Below, one piece after another: positions 53,779 to 63,536 of a stretch of 64,000 nt of DNA. Position numbers and translations under genes: made by a program. The stretch is taken from positions 1,860,001 through 1,924,000 of the forward strand of contig NZ_FMIB01000002.1 in NCBI RefSeq assembly GCF_900091475.1. The letters are read 5' to 3'. This DNA is from Micromonospora chersina. Lineage in GTDB: Bacteria > Actinomycetota > Actinomycetes > Mycobacteriales > Micromonosporaceae. The notes under the pieces are model-generated. The model worked only from the letters and a program-made list of their open reading frames with translations. It ran no database searches and was not told the origin of the DNA. Each line of letters begins with the position of its first letter. Position 1 is the stretch's first letter.

Positions 53779-54672
53779 TCAGGCGGGGACGGGGAGATCC
53801 ACGAGCGCGGCGCTGATCTCCGCCCGAACCCGGGGCAGGGGCCAGCCGGCAACCTCGGGCAGGGAATGACGCTCCCGCAATCGTCGCACCGCCGTGAGCC
53901 CGACCAGATAGCCGCAGCGCTTGGGCAGGTCCCCGGCGAGCGGCGACTCCCGCATGAGGAAGTAGGCGGCGTGGTGGTCAGGGTCGTCGGCGCCGAGGTC
54001 GACCCGGATCCGGTCCAGGATCTCCGGCCAGCGGCGGCGGCACTCGTCCAACCAGCCTCGGTAGCCGGGCCGACCGAACCAGAGGTAGTCCTCGTCCGTC
54101 CGTCCGGGGTCGAGTTCCGCCGACACCTGGGTGGCAAGCCCTTCGGTGAACAGGCCATTGGCCACCCCGTGATCGGGCCAGGTACGGATCCCGGCCCGGC
54201 GGTCGTGCACGACGTGCGCGGCCTCGTGCAGGATGAGAAGCCGGTCGTCACCGGGCGCACCGAGTTGCTCCACGGCAAGGAAGAGCGCGAACCGGCCGGA
54301 GAGGTCGTCTGCCCAGCCGTTGGCCCGGTGAAGCCCGACCAGCACCACGCACTCAACCGGGTCGGCCTGGTTCGACCAGGCCATGGCGTCGCACACGGCG
54401 GCCACGCCGGACGGCAGGAGAGCGCGTACCGCCTCGGCGCGAGCGGCGAGATCGGCGGCCCGGTCGCCGAGCCCGAGCAGAACATCCGCCGTCACCGTGC
54501 CGGACCAGGAGCCGTCCCGGTCCAGCGCCCGGAACACGTCCGGGTGCCGATCGAGGTAGCGGGACCGCCAACGGTCCGGCCAGGTCGCGGCGGGCGTGCC
54601 GGTGCACTCCTCGATGCAGGCGAGGAAGTCCGGCACCAGGTCGCGGACCCGCAGCAGGTTTGTGGTGGGCAT
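53779..54672 (-). CDS. HExxH metallopeptidase-like protein (gluzincin-like, DUF2268-like)
   Basis: A 297-residue soluble protein. The zinc motif His149-Glu150-x-x-His153 (LLILHEAAHVVHD) is followed 24 residues later by GLFTEGLATQ (Glu177), the gluzincin layout with a third Glu ligand. Later RCGYLVGLTAVRRL resembles the GYxxG substrate-side motif of DUF2268-type peptidases. No signal peptide, so it is cytoplasmic unless exported by another route. The start is ATG at 54672; a GTG 12 codons upstream is possible. It forms a likely operon with the SUFU gene. Confidence 0.75.
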   Translation of the reverse strand: MPTTNLLRVRDLVPDFLACIEECTGTPAATWPDRWRSRYLDRHPDVFRALDRDGSWSGTVTADVLLGLGDRAADLAARAEAVRALLPSGVAAVCDAMAWSNQADPVECVVLVGLHRANGWADDLSGRFALFLAVEQLGAPGDDRLLILHEAAHVVHDRRAGIRTWPDHGVANGLFTEGLATQVSAELDPGRTDEDYLWFGRPGYRGWLDECRRRWPEILDRIRVDLGADDPDHHAAYFLMRESPLAGDLPKRCGYLVGLTAVRRLRERHSLPEVAGWPLPRVRAEISAALVDLPVPA

Positions 54673-54763
54673 GCGCCGATGCTGCCGAACGGTTGCCGCG
54701 CCCGCCACCCGGCCCGGTTGGCCGGATCACCGCCGGCCCTGACCCGGCGCCGGACGACCGGAG

Positions 54764-54868
54764 TCAGCCGGCGACGGGTGCCAGGAATCGGCGGACGACG
54801 GCGGTGACGAGCGCGATCAGCGCGGCGCTGAGGACGTCCACGGCTACGGCGGTGAGTACCTGGCTCAC
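54764..54868 (-). CDS. 34-residue hydrophobic mini-protein
   Basis: A short frame, GTG AGC CAG and so on, giving MSQVLTAVAVDVLSAALIAL plus VTAVVRRFLAPVAG. AGGAG stands 6 nt before the GTG. The peptide is a single amphipathic or membrane helix ending in a basic patch. It lies between dnaE and the metallopeptidase-like gene, same strand as both. It is shorter than annotation cut-offs. Family unknown. Confidence 0.55.
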   Translation of the reverse strand: MSQVLTAVAVDVLSAALIALVTAVVRRFLAPVAG

Positions 54869-54992
54869 GGGAGGCTCCTGGGTCGAGCGGACGGCACACC
54901 GGCGGTGCGCCGCCGCCGAACCTAGGGTTCCCAGATGAAGTCGCCATTTACTCTGCGTTTTAACCGCTGGTCATGACCTTGCCCAGCCTCGG
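54869..54992. other. Gap between dnaE and the mini-gene
   Basis: 124 bp. It includes a notably AT-rich patch (ATTTACTCTGCGTTTTAAC, about 54945-54963) that probably holds the promoter of the mini-gene on the minus strand, and a palindrome GGTCATGACC (54969-54978) just after the dnaE stop. Confidence 0.45.
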
Positions 54993-57900
54993 TCAGCTCA
55001 CGTTGGCCGGGCCGAGGACGCTCTTCAGGTCGCCCATCAGCGCGGTGGTGGCGGCCACCCGGAACGGGCCGAGGCGCAGCGTGGTGACCTTGCCGCCGTT
55101 GAGCAGCTTGACGTGCACCTCGGTGTCGCCCGGGTGCAGCACCAGGGTCTCCTTGAGCTTCTCCACGAGCGGCGGCGTGCAGCGGTGCACCGGGATGGTG
55201 AGGGTGACCGGCTTGTTCGCCGGGTTGCTGCTGATGTCCGGCATGGACATGTCCATCGCCATGATCCGCGGCGTGTCGTCCCGGCGGTCGACCCGCCCCT
55301 TCACCACCACGATGGCGTCCTCGGCGATGTACTGCCCGATCACCTCGTAGGTGTTGGGGAAGAACAGCGTCTCCACGCCGCCGGCCAGGTCTTCGAGGGT
55401 GGCCGAGGCCCAGGCCCGGCCCTGCTTGGTGACCCGGCGTTGCACGCCGGACAGGATGCCGGCCAGGGTGACCACCGCGCCGTCGGGCACGGTGCCCTCC
55501 TCGGACAGCGCGGCGATGGTGGTGTCCGCCGCCGCGCCGAGCACGTGCTCCAGGCCGAAGAGCGGGTGGTCGGAGACGTAGAGGCCGAGCATCTCGCGCT
55601 CGAAGGCGAGCTTGTCCCGCTTGTCCCACTCGCTCTCGCCGATGACCGGCATGACGGTGGTGCTGCCCGCGCCGCTGTCCACGTCGCCGAAGCCGGCGCC
55701 GAACAGGTCGTACTGGCCGACGGCCTCCTTGCGCTTGACGTCGGCGTACGCGTCGATGGCGTCGGCGTGCACGGCGAGCAGGCCCTTGCGAGTGTGCTTC
55801 AGCGAGTCGAAGGCGCCCGCCTTGATCAGCGATTCGATGGTCTTCTTGTTGCAGGCGACCGCGTCCACCTTGGACAGGAAGTCGTAGAAGTCGGCGTACT
55901 CGCCCTTCTCCTCGCGGCACCGCATGATGGCCGCCACCACGTTCGCGCCGACGTTGCGCACGGCGGCCAGGCCGAAGCGGATGTCCTCGCCGACCGGGGT
56001 GAACGGCCCGGCCGAGGTGTTGACGTCCGGCGGGAGGACCTGGATGCGCATGCGGCGGCACTCGGAGAGGTAGAGCGCCATCTTGTCCTTGTCGTCGCCC
56101 ACGGAGGTGAGCAGCGCCGCCATGTACTCGGCCGGGTAGTGCGCCTTGAGGTACGCGGTCCAGTACGACACCAGCCCGTACGCGGCGGAGTGCGCCTTGT
56201 TGAAGGCGTAGCCGGCGAACGGGACGAGGACGTCCCACACGGCCTGGATGGCCTCGTCGGAGTAGCCGCGCTCGCGGCAGCCGTCCCGGAACGGGATGAA
56301 CTCCTTGTCGAGGATCTCCTTCTTCTTCTTGCCCATGGCCCGGCGCAGCAGGTCGGCCTGGCCGAGGGTGTAGCCGGCGAGGATCTGCGCGGCGCGCTGC
56401 ACCTGCTCCTGGTAGACGATCAGGCCGTAGGTGGGGGCGAGGATCTCGCGCAGCGGCTCCTCCAGCTCCGGGTGGATCGGCGTGATCTCCTGGAGGCCGT
56501 TCTTGCGCAGCGCGTAGTTGGTGTGCGAGTCCACGCCCATCGGGCCGGGCCGGTAGAGCGCCAGCACGGCCGAGATGTCCTCGAAGTTGTCCGGCTTCAT
56601 CAACCGCAGCAGCGAGCGCATCGGCCCGCCGTCGAGCTGGAACACGCCCAGGGTGTCGCCGCGGGCCAGCAGCTCGTAGGCCGCCTTGTCGTCCAGCGGC
56701 AGGCCCAGCAGGTCCAGCTCCTGGCCGTGGTTGAGCTGGATGTTCTTGACCGCGTCGTCGATGATCGTGAGGTTGCGCAGGCCGAGGAAGTCCATCTTCA
56801 GCAGCCCGAGCGACTCGCACGTCGGGTAGTCGAACTGCGTGATGATGACGCCGTCGGAGTCCCGCCGCATCAGCGGGATGTGCTCGATGATCGGCTCGGC
56901 GGACATGATGACGCCGGCGGCGTGCACGCCCGTCTGCCGGATCAGGCCCTCGATGCCCTTCGCGGTCTCGATGACCTTCTTGACGTCGGGGTCGGACTCG
57001 TAGAGGCCGCGGATCTCGCCGGCCTCGGCGTACCGCGGGTGCTTCGGGTCGAAGATGCCGGACAGCGGGATGTCCTTGCCCATCACCGCGGGCGGCATGG
57101 CCTTGGTGATCCGGTCGCCCACCGCGTACGGGTAGCCGAGCACCCGCGCCGAGTCCTTGATCGCGGCCTTCGCCTTGATGGTGCCGAAGGTGGCGATCTG
57201 CGCGACCTTGTCCTCGCCCCACTTGTCGGTGACGTAGCGGATCACCTCACCGCGCCGGCGCTCGTCGAAGTCGATGTCGACGTCGGGCATCGAGATGCGC
57301 TCGGGGTTGAGGAACCGCTCGAAGATCAGGCCGTGCGGGATCGGGTCCAGGTCGGTGATGCCCAGCGCGTACGCGACGAGCGAGCCGGCGGCCGAGCCGC
57401 GGCCCGGGCCGACCGCGATGCCCTGGCTCTTCGCCCACTGGATGAAGTCGGCGACCACGAGGAAGTAGGACGGGAAACCCATCTGGATGATGACGCCCAG
57501 CTCGTACTCCGCCTGGACGACGTGGCCCTCCGGGATGCCGTTCGGGAAGCGGCGCTTCAACCCCGCGAAGGTCTCCTTGCGGAACCAGGACTCCTCGGTC
57601 TCGCCCTCGGGGATCGGGAACCGGGGCATCAGGTTGTGGAACTCGAACATCCCGGCCGGGTCGACCTTCTCGGCGACCAGCAGGGTGTTGCGGCAGCCCT
57701 GCTGCCACAGCTCGGACGAGTCGACCGCGCGCATCTGCTCGGCGGACTTGACGAAGTAGCCGCCGCCCTCGAAGCGGAACCGGTTGGGGTCGGCGACGTT
57801 GCTGCCGGTCTGCACGCAGAGCAGCACGTCGTGCGCCTCGGCCTGCGCCTCGTGGGTGTAGTGCGAGTCGTTCGTGACCACCGGCGGGATGTCGAGCTTG

Positions 57901-58529
57901 CGGGCGATCTCGGTGAGCCCGTCCCGGACCCGGCGCTCGATGTCGAGGCCGTGGTCCATGATCTCCAGGAAGTAGTTGTCCTTGCCGAAGATGTCCTGGT
58001 AGGCGGCGGCGACCTTGAGCGCCTCGTCGAACTGGCCGAGCCGCAGCCGGGTCTGCACGGCGCCGGAGGGGCAGCCCGTGGTGGCCATGATGCCCTCGGC
58101 GTGCTCGGCGATCAGCTCCATGTCCATCCGCGGCCACTTGACGTAGTGGCCCTCCATGGAGGCACGCGAGTTGAGCTTGAACAGGTTGTGCAGCCCGTCC
58201 CGGTTCGCCGCCCACATGGTCATGTGGGTGATCGCGCCGTTACCGGATACGTCGTCGCTCTTCTGCTCCGGGCGGCCCCACTTGACCCGCTGCTTGTGGA
58301 AGCGCGACTCCGGCGCCACGTACGCCTCGACGCCCAGGATGGGCTTCACCCCGGCGGCCATGGCCTGCTTGTAGAAGTCGTTCGCGCCGTGCATGTTGCC
58401 GTGGTCGGTGATCGCCACCGCCGGCATGCCGAGCCGCGCGGCCTCGGCGAAGAGGTCCTTGAGCCGGGCCGCCCCGTCGAGCATCGAGTACTCGGTGTGT
58501 ACGTGCAGATGCGCGAACGAATCGCCCAT
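54993..58529 (-). CDS. dnaE: DNA polymerase III alpha subunit
   Basis: The 1178-residue replicative polymerase, DnaE1 type. The N-terminal PHP domain (HLHVHTEYS at 7-15, TDHGN) keeps its metal-binding His residues and in actinobacteria provides proofreading. The palm contains [10 protein letters not shown] (374-383) and the catalytic PDVDIDFD (415-422). A beta-clamp binding motif QYDLF lies near residue 938. The C-terminal OB domain ([20 protein letters not shown]) completes it. It synthesises both strands at the fork. ATG start. It is divergent from the PadR gene. Confidence 0.97.
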   Translation of the reverse strand: MGDSFAHLHVHTEYSMLDGAARLKDLFAEAARLGMPAVAITDHGNMHGANDFYKQAMAAGVKPILGVEAYVAPESRFHKQRVKWGRPEQKSDDVSGNGAITHMTMWAANRDGLHNLFKLNSRASMEGHYVKWPRMDMELIAEHAEGIMATTGCPSGAVQTRLRLGQFDEALKVAAAYQDIFGKDNYFLEIMDHGLDIERRVRDGLTEIARKLDIPPVVTNDSHYTHEAQAEAHDVLLCVQTGSNVADPNRFRFEGGGYFVKSAEQMRAVDSSELWQQGCRNTLLVAEKVDPAGMFEFHNLMPRFPIPEGETEESWFRKETFAGLKRRFPNGIPEGHVVQAEYELGVIIQMGFPSYFLVVADFIQWAKSQGIAVGPGRGSAAGSLVAYALGITDLDPIPHGLIFERFLNPERISMPDVDIDFDERRRGEVIRYVTDKWGEDKVAQIATFGTIKAKAAIKDSARVLGYPYAVGDRITKAMPPAVMGKDIPLSGIFDPKHPRYAEAGEIRGLYESDPDVKKVIETAKGIEGLIRQTGVHAAGVIMSAEPIIEHIPLMRRDSDGVIITQFDYPTCESLGLLKMDFLGLRNLTIIDDAVKNIQLNHGQELDLLGLPLDDKAAYELLARGDTLGVFQLDGGPMRSLLRLMKPDNFEDISAVLALYRPGPMGVDSHTNYALRKNGLQEITPIHPELEEPLREILAPTYGLIVYQEQVQRAAQILAGYTLGQADLLRRAMGKKKKEILDKEFIPFRDGCRERGYSDEAIQAVWDVLVPFAGYAFNKAHSAAYGLVSYWTAYLKAHYPAEYMAALLTSVGDDKDKMALYLSECRRMRIQVLPPDVNTSAGPFTPVGEDIRFGLAAVRNVGANVVAAIMRCREEKGEYADFYDFLSKVDAVACNKKTIESLIKAGAFDSLKHTRKGLLAVHADAIDAYADVKRKEAVGQYDLFGAGFGDVDSGAGSTTVMPVIGESEWDKRDKLAFEREMLGLYVSDHPLFGLEHVLGAAADTTIAALSEEGTVPDGAVVTLAGILSGVQRRVTKQGRAWASATLEDLAGGVETLFFPNTYEVIGQYIAEDAIVVVKGRVDRRDDTPRIMAMDMSMPDISSNPANKPVTLTIPVHRCTPPLVEKLKETLVLHPGDTEVHVKLLNGGKVTTLRLGPFRVAATTALMGDLKSVLGPANVS

Positions 58530-58659
58530 GCGTGGCGCCCCCCGGGGTGTGGATCAAGGCTGCGTCGGAGTCGACCGACCCACCCTACCGAGGCGATCTG
58601 ACCGGCTCCACCGTCCGCGCCGAGGGTGGCCCGGGTCTCTCCGTCCCGATGGTGCGGGT

Positions 58660-58675
58660 GCACACAATGGTGTGC
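58660..58675. promoter_or_regulatory. Secondary inverted repeat upstream of the PadR gene
   Basis: GCACAC-N4-GTGTGC, perfect arms that share the GTGTG/CACAC core with the main palindrome 9 nt downstream. Possibly a second PadR contact site. Confidence 0.5.
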
Positions 58676-58683
58676 GGGTTGCG

Positions 58684-58706
58684 GATAGTGTGTGGCACAC
58701 ACTATC
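58684..58706. promoter_or_regulatory. PadR operator: perfect 23-nt palindrome over the -10 box
   Basis: GATAGTGTGTG, one central G, then CACACACTATC. It overlaps the TATCGT -10 box (58703-58708), which ends 7 nt before the padR-type ATG. Binding would block its own promoter. Confidence 0.75.
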
Positions 58707-58715
58707 GTGTGACGC

Positions 58716-59057
58716 ATGGTGAGCGACGAGGTCCTCCGGACCCATCTCCAGGAGCTACGGCGCGGCACCGTGGTGGTGGCCAGCCTGGTCGCCCTGCGCC
58801 GGCCCGACTACGGCTACGCGCTGCTGCAACGGCTGGCCGCGCACGGCTTTCCGGTCGACGCCAACACCCTCTATCCCCTGCTCCGGCGGCTGGAGGAACA
58901 GGGGCTGCTGACCAGCGAGTGGAACACCGAGGAGAGCCGGCCGCGCAAGTTCTACCGCACCAGTGACGACGGCGAAGCGGTGCTGGGCCGCCTCCTCGAC
59001 GACCTGGCAGCGGTGCAGACGTCCGTCACCCAGCTGATCGAAGGAGTGGGACGATGA
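58716..59057 (+). CDS. PadR family transcriptional regulator
   Basis: A 113-residue minimal PadR repressor. The winged helix ALRRPDYGYALLQRLAAHG, VDANTLYPLLRRLEEQGLL and RKFYRTSDDGEAVL is followed by a short dimerisation helix. Leaderless ATG. It overlaps the next gene by 4 nt. PadR genes coupled to HAAS-domain membrane proteins are common in Gram-positive bacteria and respond to envelope or drug stress; the signal here is unknown. Confidence 0.93.
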   Translation: MVSDEVLRTHLQELRRGTVVVASLVALRRPDYGYALLQRLAAHGFPVDANTLYPLLRRLEEQGLLTSEWNTEESRPRKFYRTSDDGEAVLGRLLDDLAAVQTSVTQLIEGVGR

Positions 59058-59998
59058 GCTCCCTGACCGACCGTTACCTCGCGGCCACCCTGCGGGCCGT
59101 GCCGCAGCAGCGCCGGGCGGAGCTCGCCGACGAGCTGCGGGCCTCCATCGAGGACATGATCGAGGACCGGACCGCCGGCGGGCAGGACCGCGGCGCCGCC
59201 GAACGGGAGGTGCTCACCGAGCTGGGCAACCCCGAGCAGCTCGCCGCCCGCTACACCGACCGGCGCCTCCAGCTCATCGGCCCGCGCTACTTCCTGGTCT
59301 GGTGGCGCGTCCTGCGGACGCTGCTCACCTTCATCCCGGCGATCGTCGGCGTGGTGACCGGCGTGGTGAAGGCGACGGTCGGCGGCGAGCCGGGCGCGGC
59401 CGTCGGCGCGGGCGTCGCGAGCGGGTTGCAGACGGCGGTGCAGATCGCCTTCTGGGTCACCCTGTGCTTCGCCGTGCTGGAGCGCACCGACACCTCGCTG
59501 AACCTGCCCGAGTGGACCGTCGACCAGCTGCCCGAGGAGGCCCGGGAGCGGCAGGTCACCCTCGTCGACAGCTGTGCCTCGATCGTGTTCCTGCTCGTCG
59601 CGATCGCGTTCCTGCCCTGGCAGCACTTCCAGCCCTGGCTGTCCGGCGACGGCTCCCGGCTGCCGATGATCGACCCGGCGCTCTGGAGTTTCTGGCTGCC
59701 GGCGCTGATCGTGGTGCTGGTCGCCACGATGGGGCTGGAGATCGCGAAGTACCGGGCCGGCCGGTGGACCTGGCCGCTGGTCGCGGTCAACGCCGCGCTC
59801 AACCTGGCGTTCGCGGCGCCGCTCGTCTGGCTGCTGCTCACCGACCGGCTGCTCAACCCGGCGCTGATCGAGCGGTTCGCGTGGCTGCGGGAGGGCGGCG
59901 CGGAGGACGTGGCCCAGATCGCCACCGTGGTCACCGCCGTGATCGTGGTCTGGGACGTGATCGACAGCGCGGTCAAGGCCCGCAAGGCCGCCGGCTGA
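59054..59998 (+). CDS. HAAS-domain integral membrane protein (permease prefix type)
   Basis: A 314-residue protein. Residues 1-75 form the HAAS / permease-prefix helical domain (YLAATLRAVPQQRRAELADELRASIEDMIEDR in outline, then LGNPEQLAARYTDR). About six transmembrane helices follow. It is translationally coupled to the PadR gene (ATGA overlap). It is thought that the HAAS part contacts the regulator or a partner at the membrane. No transport motif is visible. A terminator hairpin follows. Confidence 0.85.
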   Translation: MSSLTDRYLAATLRAVPQQRRAELADELRASIEDMIEDRTAGGQDRGAAEREVLTELGNPEQLAARYTDRRLQLIGPRYFLVWWRVLRTLLTFIPAIVGVVTGVVKATVGGEPGAAVGAGVASGLQTAVQIAFWVTLCFAVLERTDTSLNLPEWTVDQLPEEARERQVTLVDSCASIVFLLVAIAFLPWQHFQPWLSGDGSRLPMIDPALWSFWLPALIVVLVATMGLEIAKYRAGRWTWPLVAVNAALNLAFAAPLVWLLLTDRLLNPALIERFAWLREGGAEDVAQIATVVTAVIVVWDVIDSAVKARKAAG

Positions 59999-60003
59999 CA
60001 CAC

Positions 60004-60048
60004 CGCCGGTCCGGTCGCGCTCCTCACCGGGGGGCGACCGGACCGGCG
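60004..60048. terminator. Terminator between HAAS gene and GNAT gene
   Basis: A 15-bp perfect stem (CGCCGGTCCGGTCGC with its complement) and a 15-nt loop between convergent stops. Confidence 0.7.
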
Positions 60049-60059
60049 TACGGCCGGGC

Positions 60060-60629
60060 TCAGGCCCGCGCCGCCACGGCCCGCCACTCGCGCGCGAGCA
60101 GGGCGTACACGGCCTCGTCGGTCCACTCGCCCTTGACGAACTCGTTCTCCCGCAGGTGCGCCTCCCGCCGCATGCCGAGGCGCTCCAGCACCCGGGCCGA
60201 GGCGGTGTTGCGGGCGTCCAGCCGGCCGACGATCCGGTGCAGCCCGAGGCCGTCGAAGCCGAGCCGCAGCATCTCCCGGGCCGCCTCCGTGACGTACCCC
60301 CGGCCGGTGTGGTCCGGGTGGGCGACATAGCCGATCTCGCCCTGCCGGTGCTCGCCGCTGGTCCAGCTGAGCAGCACGTCACCCACGAACTCGCCGGTGT
60401 CCGCCAGGACGACGGCCAGGTTGAGCACGTCGCCCGGCGCGCGCAGCGCCGTGCGCCGCACCATCCGGTCCACCGCCGCCCGGGCGGCCGCGTCGTCGTA
60501 GGGCTCGTGGTAGAGGAACCGGCAGACCTCGGCCCGGCCGCGGTAGTCGCGAAGCACGGCCAGGTCGTCGGGGGTGAAGGCGCGCAGCAGCAGGCGGTCG
60601 GTGCGCAGCGGCAGGTCGGGGACGAGCAT
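60060..60629 (-). CDS. GNAT acetyltransferase, RimJ/RimL-like
   Basis: A 189-residue RimJ/RimL-type GNAT. LRTDRLLLRAFTPDDLAVL opens the fold. GEIGYVAHPDHTGRGYVTEAAREML carries the acetyl-CoA loop, and GLHRIVGRLDARNTASARVLERLGM follows. Acceptor unknown. It is a distant paralogue of the gene at 3845-4399. It is divergent from the ECF sigma gene across 165 bp in which I see no clear operator. Confidence 0.92.
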   Translation of the reverse strand: MLVPDLPLRTDRLLLRAFTPDDLAVLRDYRGRAEVCRFLYHEPYDDAAARAAVDRMVRRTALRAPGDVLNLAVVLADTGEFVGDVLLSWTSGEHRQGEIGYVAHPDHTGRGYVTEAAREMLRLGFDGLGLHRIVGRLDARNTASARVLERLGMRREAHLRENEFVKGEWTDEAVYALLAREWRAVAARA

Positions 60630-60794
60630 GCCGGCAGGGTACGGGCGCCGCGGCCGGCCGGTCAGCCGAGTTTCCCCCGGCGACCCGGTCGAGACGGCCC
60701 GGAGTTGCGTCGGCTGCCGGACTCGTCCGGGTCGTACCGGCGCCGGCGGGCATAGCCTGGAGGCCCGGCCCACCGGCGAGCACTGGACGCGCTG

Positions 60795-61326
60795 ATGCCT
60801 CTCCCGGACGGTACCGACGAGCTGGCCCGGTCGGCCGCGCGCGGCGACCGGAAGGCCCTCGACGCGCTGCTGGTCGCCGTGCGGCCCGAGGTGCTGCGCC
60901 AGTGCGCCCGCCTGCTGCCCCACCGGCAGGACGCCGAGGAGGCCTGCCAGGACGCGCTGCTGGCGCTGGCCCGCGGGATCACCCGGTTCGAGGAGCGGTC
61001 GTCGTTCCACACCTGGCTGTACCGGCTCACCGCCAACCGGGCGCGCTCCACCTACCGGGTGCTGCGCCGGCGCTGGCAACTGGAGGCCGGCGGCGTGCCG
61101 CTGCCCGACCCGCCCGACCCCCGCCGGACCAGCGTGGTGGCCGGCACCCGGCTCGACCTGCTCGACGCGCTCGACGCGGTCCCGCCCGACCTCGCCGAGG
61201 CGGTGACCCTGCGGGACGTGCTCGGGCTGAGCTACCGCGAGATCGCCGGCCTGCTCGACCTGCCCGAGGGGACCGTGAAGTCCCGGATCCACGAGGCCCG
61301 CCGGCAGGTGCGGCGGCGGTTGTCCG

Positions 61327-61334
<8 letters not shown>
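60795..61334 (+). CDS. ECF-type RNA polymerase sigma factor
   Basis: A 179-residue group IV sigma factor. Region 2 (about 20-90: QDAEEACQDALLALARGITRFEERSSFHTWLYRLTANRARSTYR in outline) and region 4 (about 120-175: TLRDVLGLSYREIAGLLDLPEGTVKSRIHEAR in outline) are both complete. It directs RNA polymerase to its regulon. No zinc-binding anti-sigma (HxxxCxxC) gene follows; the next gene overlaps it by 8 nt and encodes a secreted-type protein. Confidence 0.93.
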
Positions 61335-61872
<538 letters not shown>

Positions 61873-61909
61873 CCTCGGCGGTCTGTCCGCGGTGGTCTGG
61901 GCGGGCGGC

Positions 61910-63355
61910 CTACCGGACCCGCACGCCGGCGAGGAGGGCGTCGACGAAGTCGGGGCCGCGGCCCGGAGGCGGGGTGAGCTGCACGTAGAGCAGCCCGGCC
62001 GGGCCGGCGGCCCGCCCCGCGGCCTCGACGATCACCGGCCGGTCGCCCGGGCAGGCGAACGCGACGACCACCCAGTCGACGCCGCCCTGCCGGGTGCGCC
62101 GCACCGGCGCCGCGGCGCAGTCCGCGTGGGGGCGCTCGGCGAGGAAACCCTCCGGGGTGGTGCGGCGGGCCGTGCCGGCGGACAGACCGACAAAGGCGCC
62201 GGGCAGGCCGGGGTCGGCCGCCCAGCGGCCCGGGTCCGGGGACACCACGAGCGCCGGCTCCAGCTCACCGTCGTCGCCGTACTGTCCGGCCCAGCCGCTG
62301 CCGTCGGCCCGCCAGCCGGCCGGCAGGGCGACGGTGAGCGGCCCGCTGCGCCCCACCGCGCCGGCCGGGGTGCGGCCAGCCGCATCACCCGCCGTGGCGG
62401 CCAGGGCGACGAGCACCACCGCGACCGCCCCCGAGGTGGCGAGCCGCCGCCGGGGCTGCCGCCGCAGGGCAGCGCCCCCAGAAGGCCCGGCGGGGGCCGT
62501 GGTGTGCCCGGAGGCGGGCGGCGCGGACGGCCCGGAGGCGGGCGGCGCGGAAAGCCATGGGGCGGCGTGGCGGAGGGCCGCCCGGAACGCCGCCGCGTCC
62601 GGGTAGCGGTCGGCCGGCCGTGCGGCGGTGGCCGTGCGGAGCACGGCGGCCACCCCCGGCGGCACGCCGGCCCGCAGCCGTGGCAGCTCGCGGCCGGCCC
62701 GCCCGTCCTCCCGGGCGCCGGCCGACACCTCGGCGTCACCGAGCAGCCGGAGGCCGAGGCGGCCCAGCCCGAACACGTCCGCGCGGGTGTCCACGACGGC
62801 GAGGGGGTCGTCCTGCTCCGGCGCCATGTAGCCGGGGGTGCCGGCCCGGGCGGTCAGCCCGGAGGCCGCGGCGAGCGCCTTGGCCAGCCCCAGGTCGGCG
62901 ATGAGCACCCGCTCGGCGCCGGGCCAGGAGCGGAAGAGGATGTTTCCGGGTGCCAGGTCACGGTGCACGACCCCGTGCCGGTGCAGCACCGCGACGCCCG
63001 CCGCGATCTCGTCGAGCAGCGTCACGGCCTCGGCCGCCGGCAGCGCACCCCTTGCCAGCCGGTCCCGGAGGCTGCCGCCGTCCGCCCAGGCCAGCACGGC
63101 GTACGGGCGGCCGTCGGGCAGCTCGCCCACGGTGTGCACCCGGACCAGGCGGTCATGGTCGAGCCGGCGCAGCAGCCGGGCCTCGTCCAGGAAGCGTTCC
63201 CGCACCCGCAGGTCGTGGCTCCAGTTCTCGGCCAGCACCTTGATCGCCACCCGGCCGTCGAGCGCCGGGTCGTACGCGAGCCACACCGTGGCGAACGACC
63301 CCGTCCCGAGCAGCCGCTCCACCCGGTAGGCCCCGATCCGCGTCGGCGCGGTCAT
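61910..63355 (-). CDS. Membrane Ser/Thr protein kinase (PknB-like, with extracellular domain)
   Basis: A 481-residue eukaryotic-type kinase. The Gly loop is LGTGSFATVWLA (16-27). Lys39 (VAIKV), catalytic Asp133 and Asn138 (HRDLAPGN), metal Asp154 (ADLGLAKA, DLG in place of the common DFG) and TPGYMAPEQ are present. A Pro/Ser linker is followed by a transmembrane helix (about 303-325) and an extracellular domain of about 150 residues with two Cys and SGPLTVALPAGWRADGSG. It signals from outside to cytoplasmic proteins. No PASTA repeats. Confidence 0.92.
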   Translation of the reverse strand: MTAPTRIGAYRVERLLGTGSFATVWLAYDPALDGRVAIKVLAENWSHDLRVRERFLDEARLLRRLDHDRLVRVHTVGELPDGRPYAVLAWADGGSLRDRLARGALPAAEAVTLLDEIAAGVAVLHRHGVVHRDLAPGNILFRSWPGAERVLIADLGLAKALAAASGLTARAGTPGYMAPEQDDPLAVVDTRADVFGLGRLGLRLLGDAEVSAGAREDGRAGRELPRLRAGVPPGVAAVLRTATAARPADRYPDAAAFRAALRHAAPWLSAPPASGPSAPPASGHTTAPAGPSGGAALRRQPRRRLATSGAVAVVLVALAATAGDAAGRTPAGAVGRSGPLTVALPAGWRADGSGWAGQYGDDGELEPALVVSPDPGRWAADPGLPGAFVGLSAGTARRTTPEGFLAERPHADCAAAPVRRTRQGGVDWVVVAFACPGDRPVIVEAAGRAAGPAGLLYVQLTPPPGRGPDFVDALLAGVRVR

Positions 63356-63536
63356 CGCATCACCCCCGGGATCGTCACCCCGGCCACCCGTCGACTCGAC
63401 GGTAGACGCCGCAGCCGGGCGGCGACACTCCCGGCGGTGTCGGGGCCGTCCCGCGCGGACGGTCGGGAACCCGACGAACCGGAGCCGCCGGGCGGGAGAC
63501 CAACAGGGCAGGAGAACCACCGAAGGGAGACCCGCA
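63356..63536. other. Divergent region between kinase and secreted-protein genes
   Basis: 181 bp, very GC-rich, with no gene. The ribosome site AAGGGAG of the plus-strand gene lies near its right end. No operator or convincing promoter hexamers seen. Confidence 0.35.

Noticed and set aside
55113..58601. 1162-codon open frame antisense to dnaE
   Set aside because: Composition (His, Val, Arg, Asp-rich) is that of the complement of dnaE; no ribosome site, no domain.
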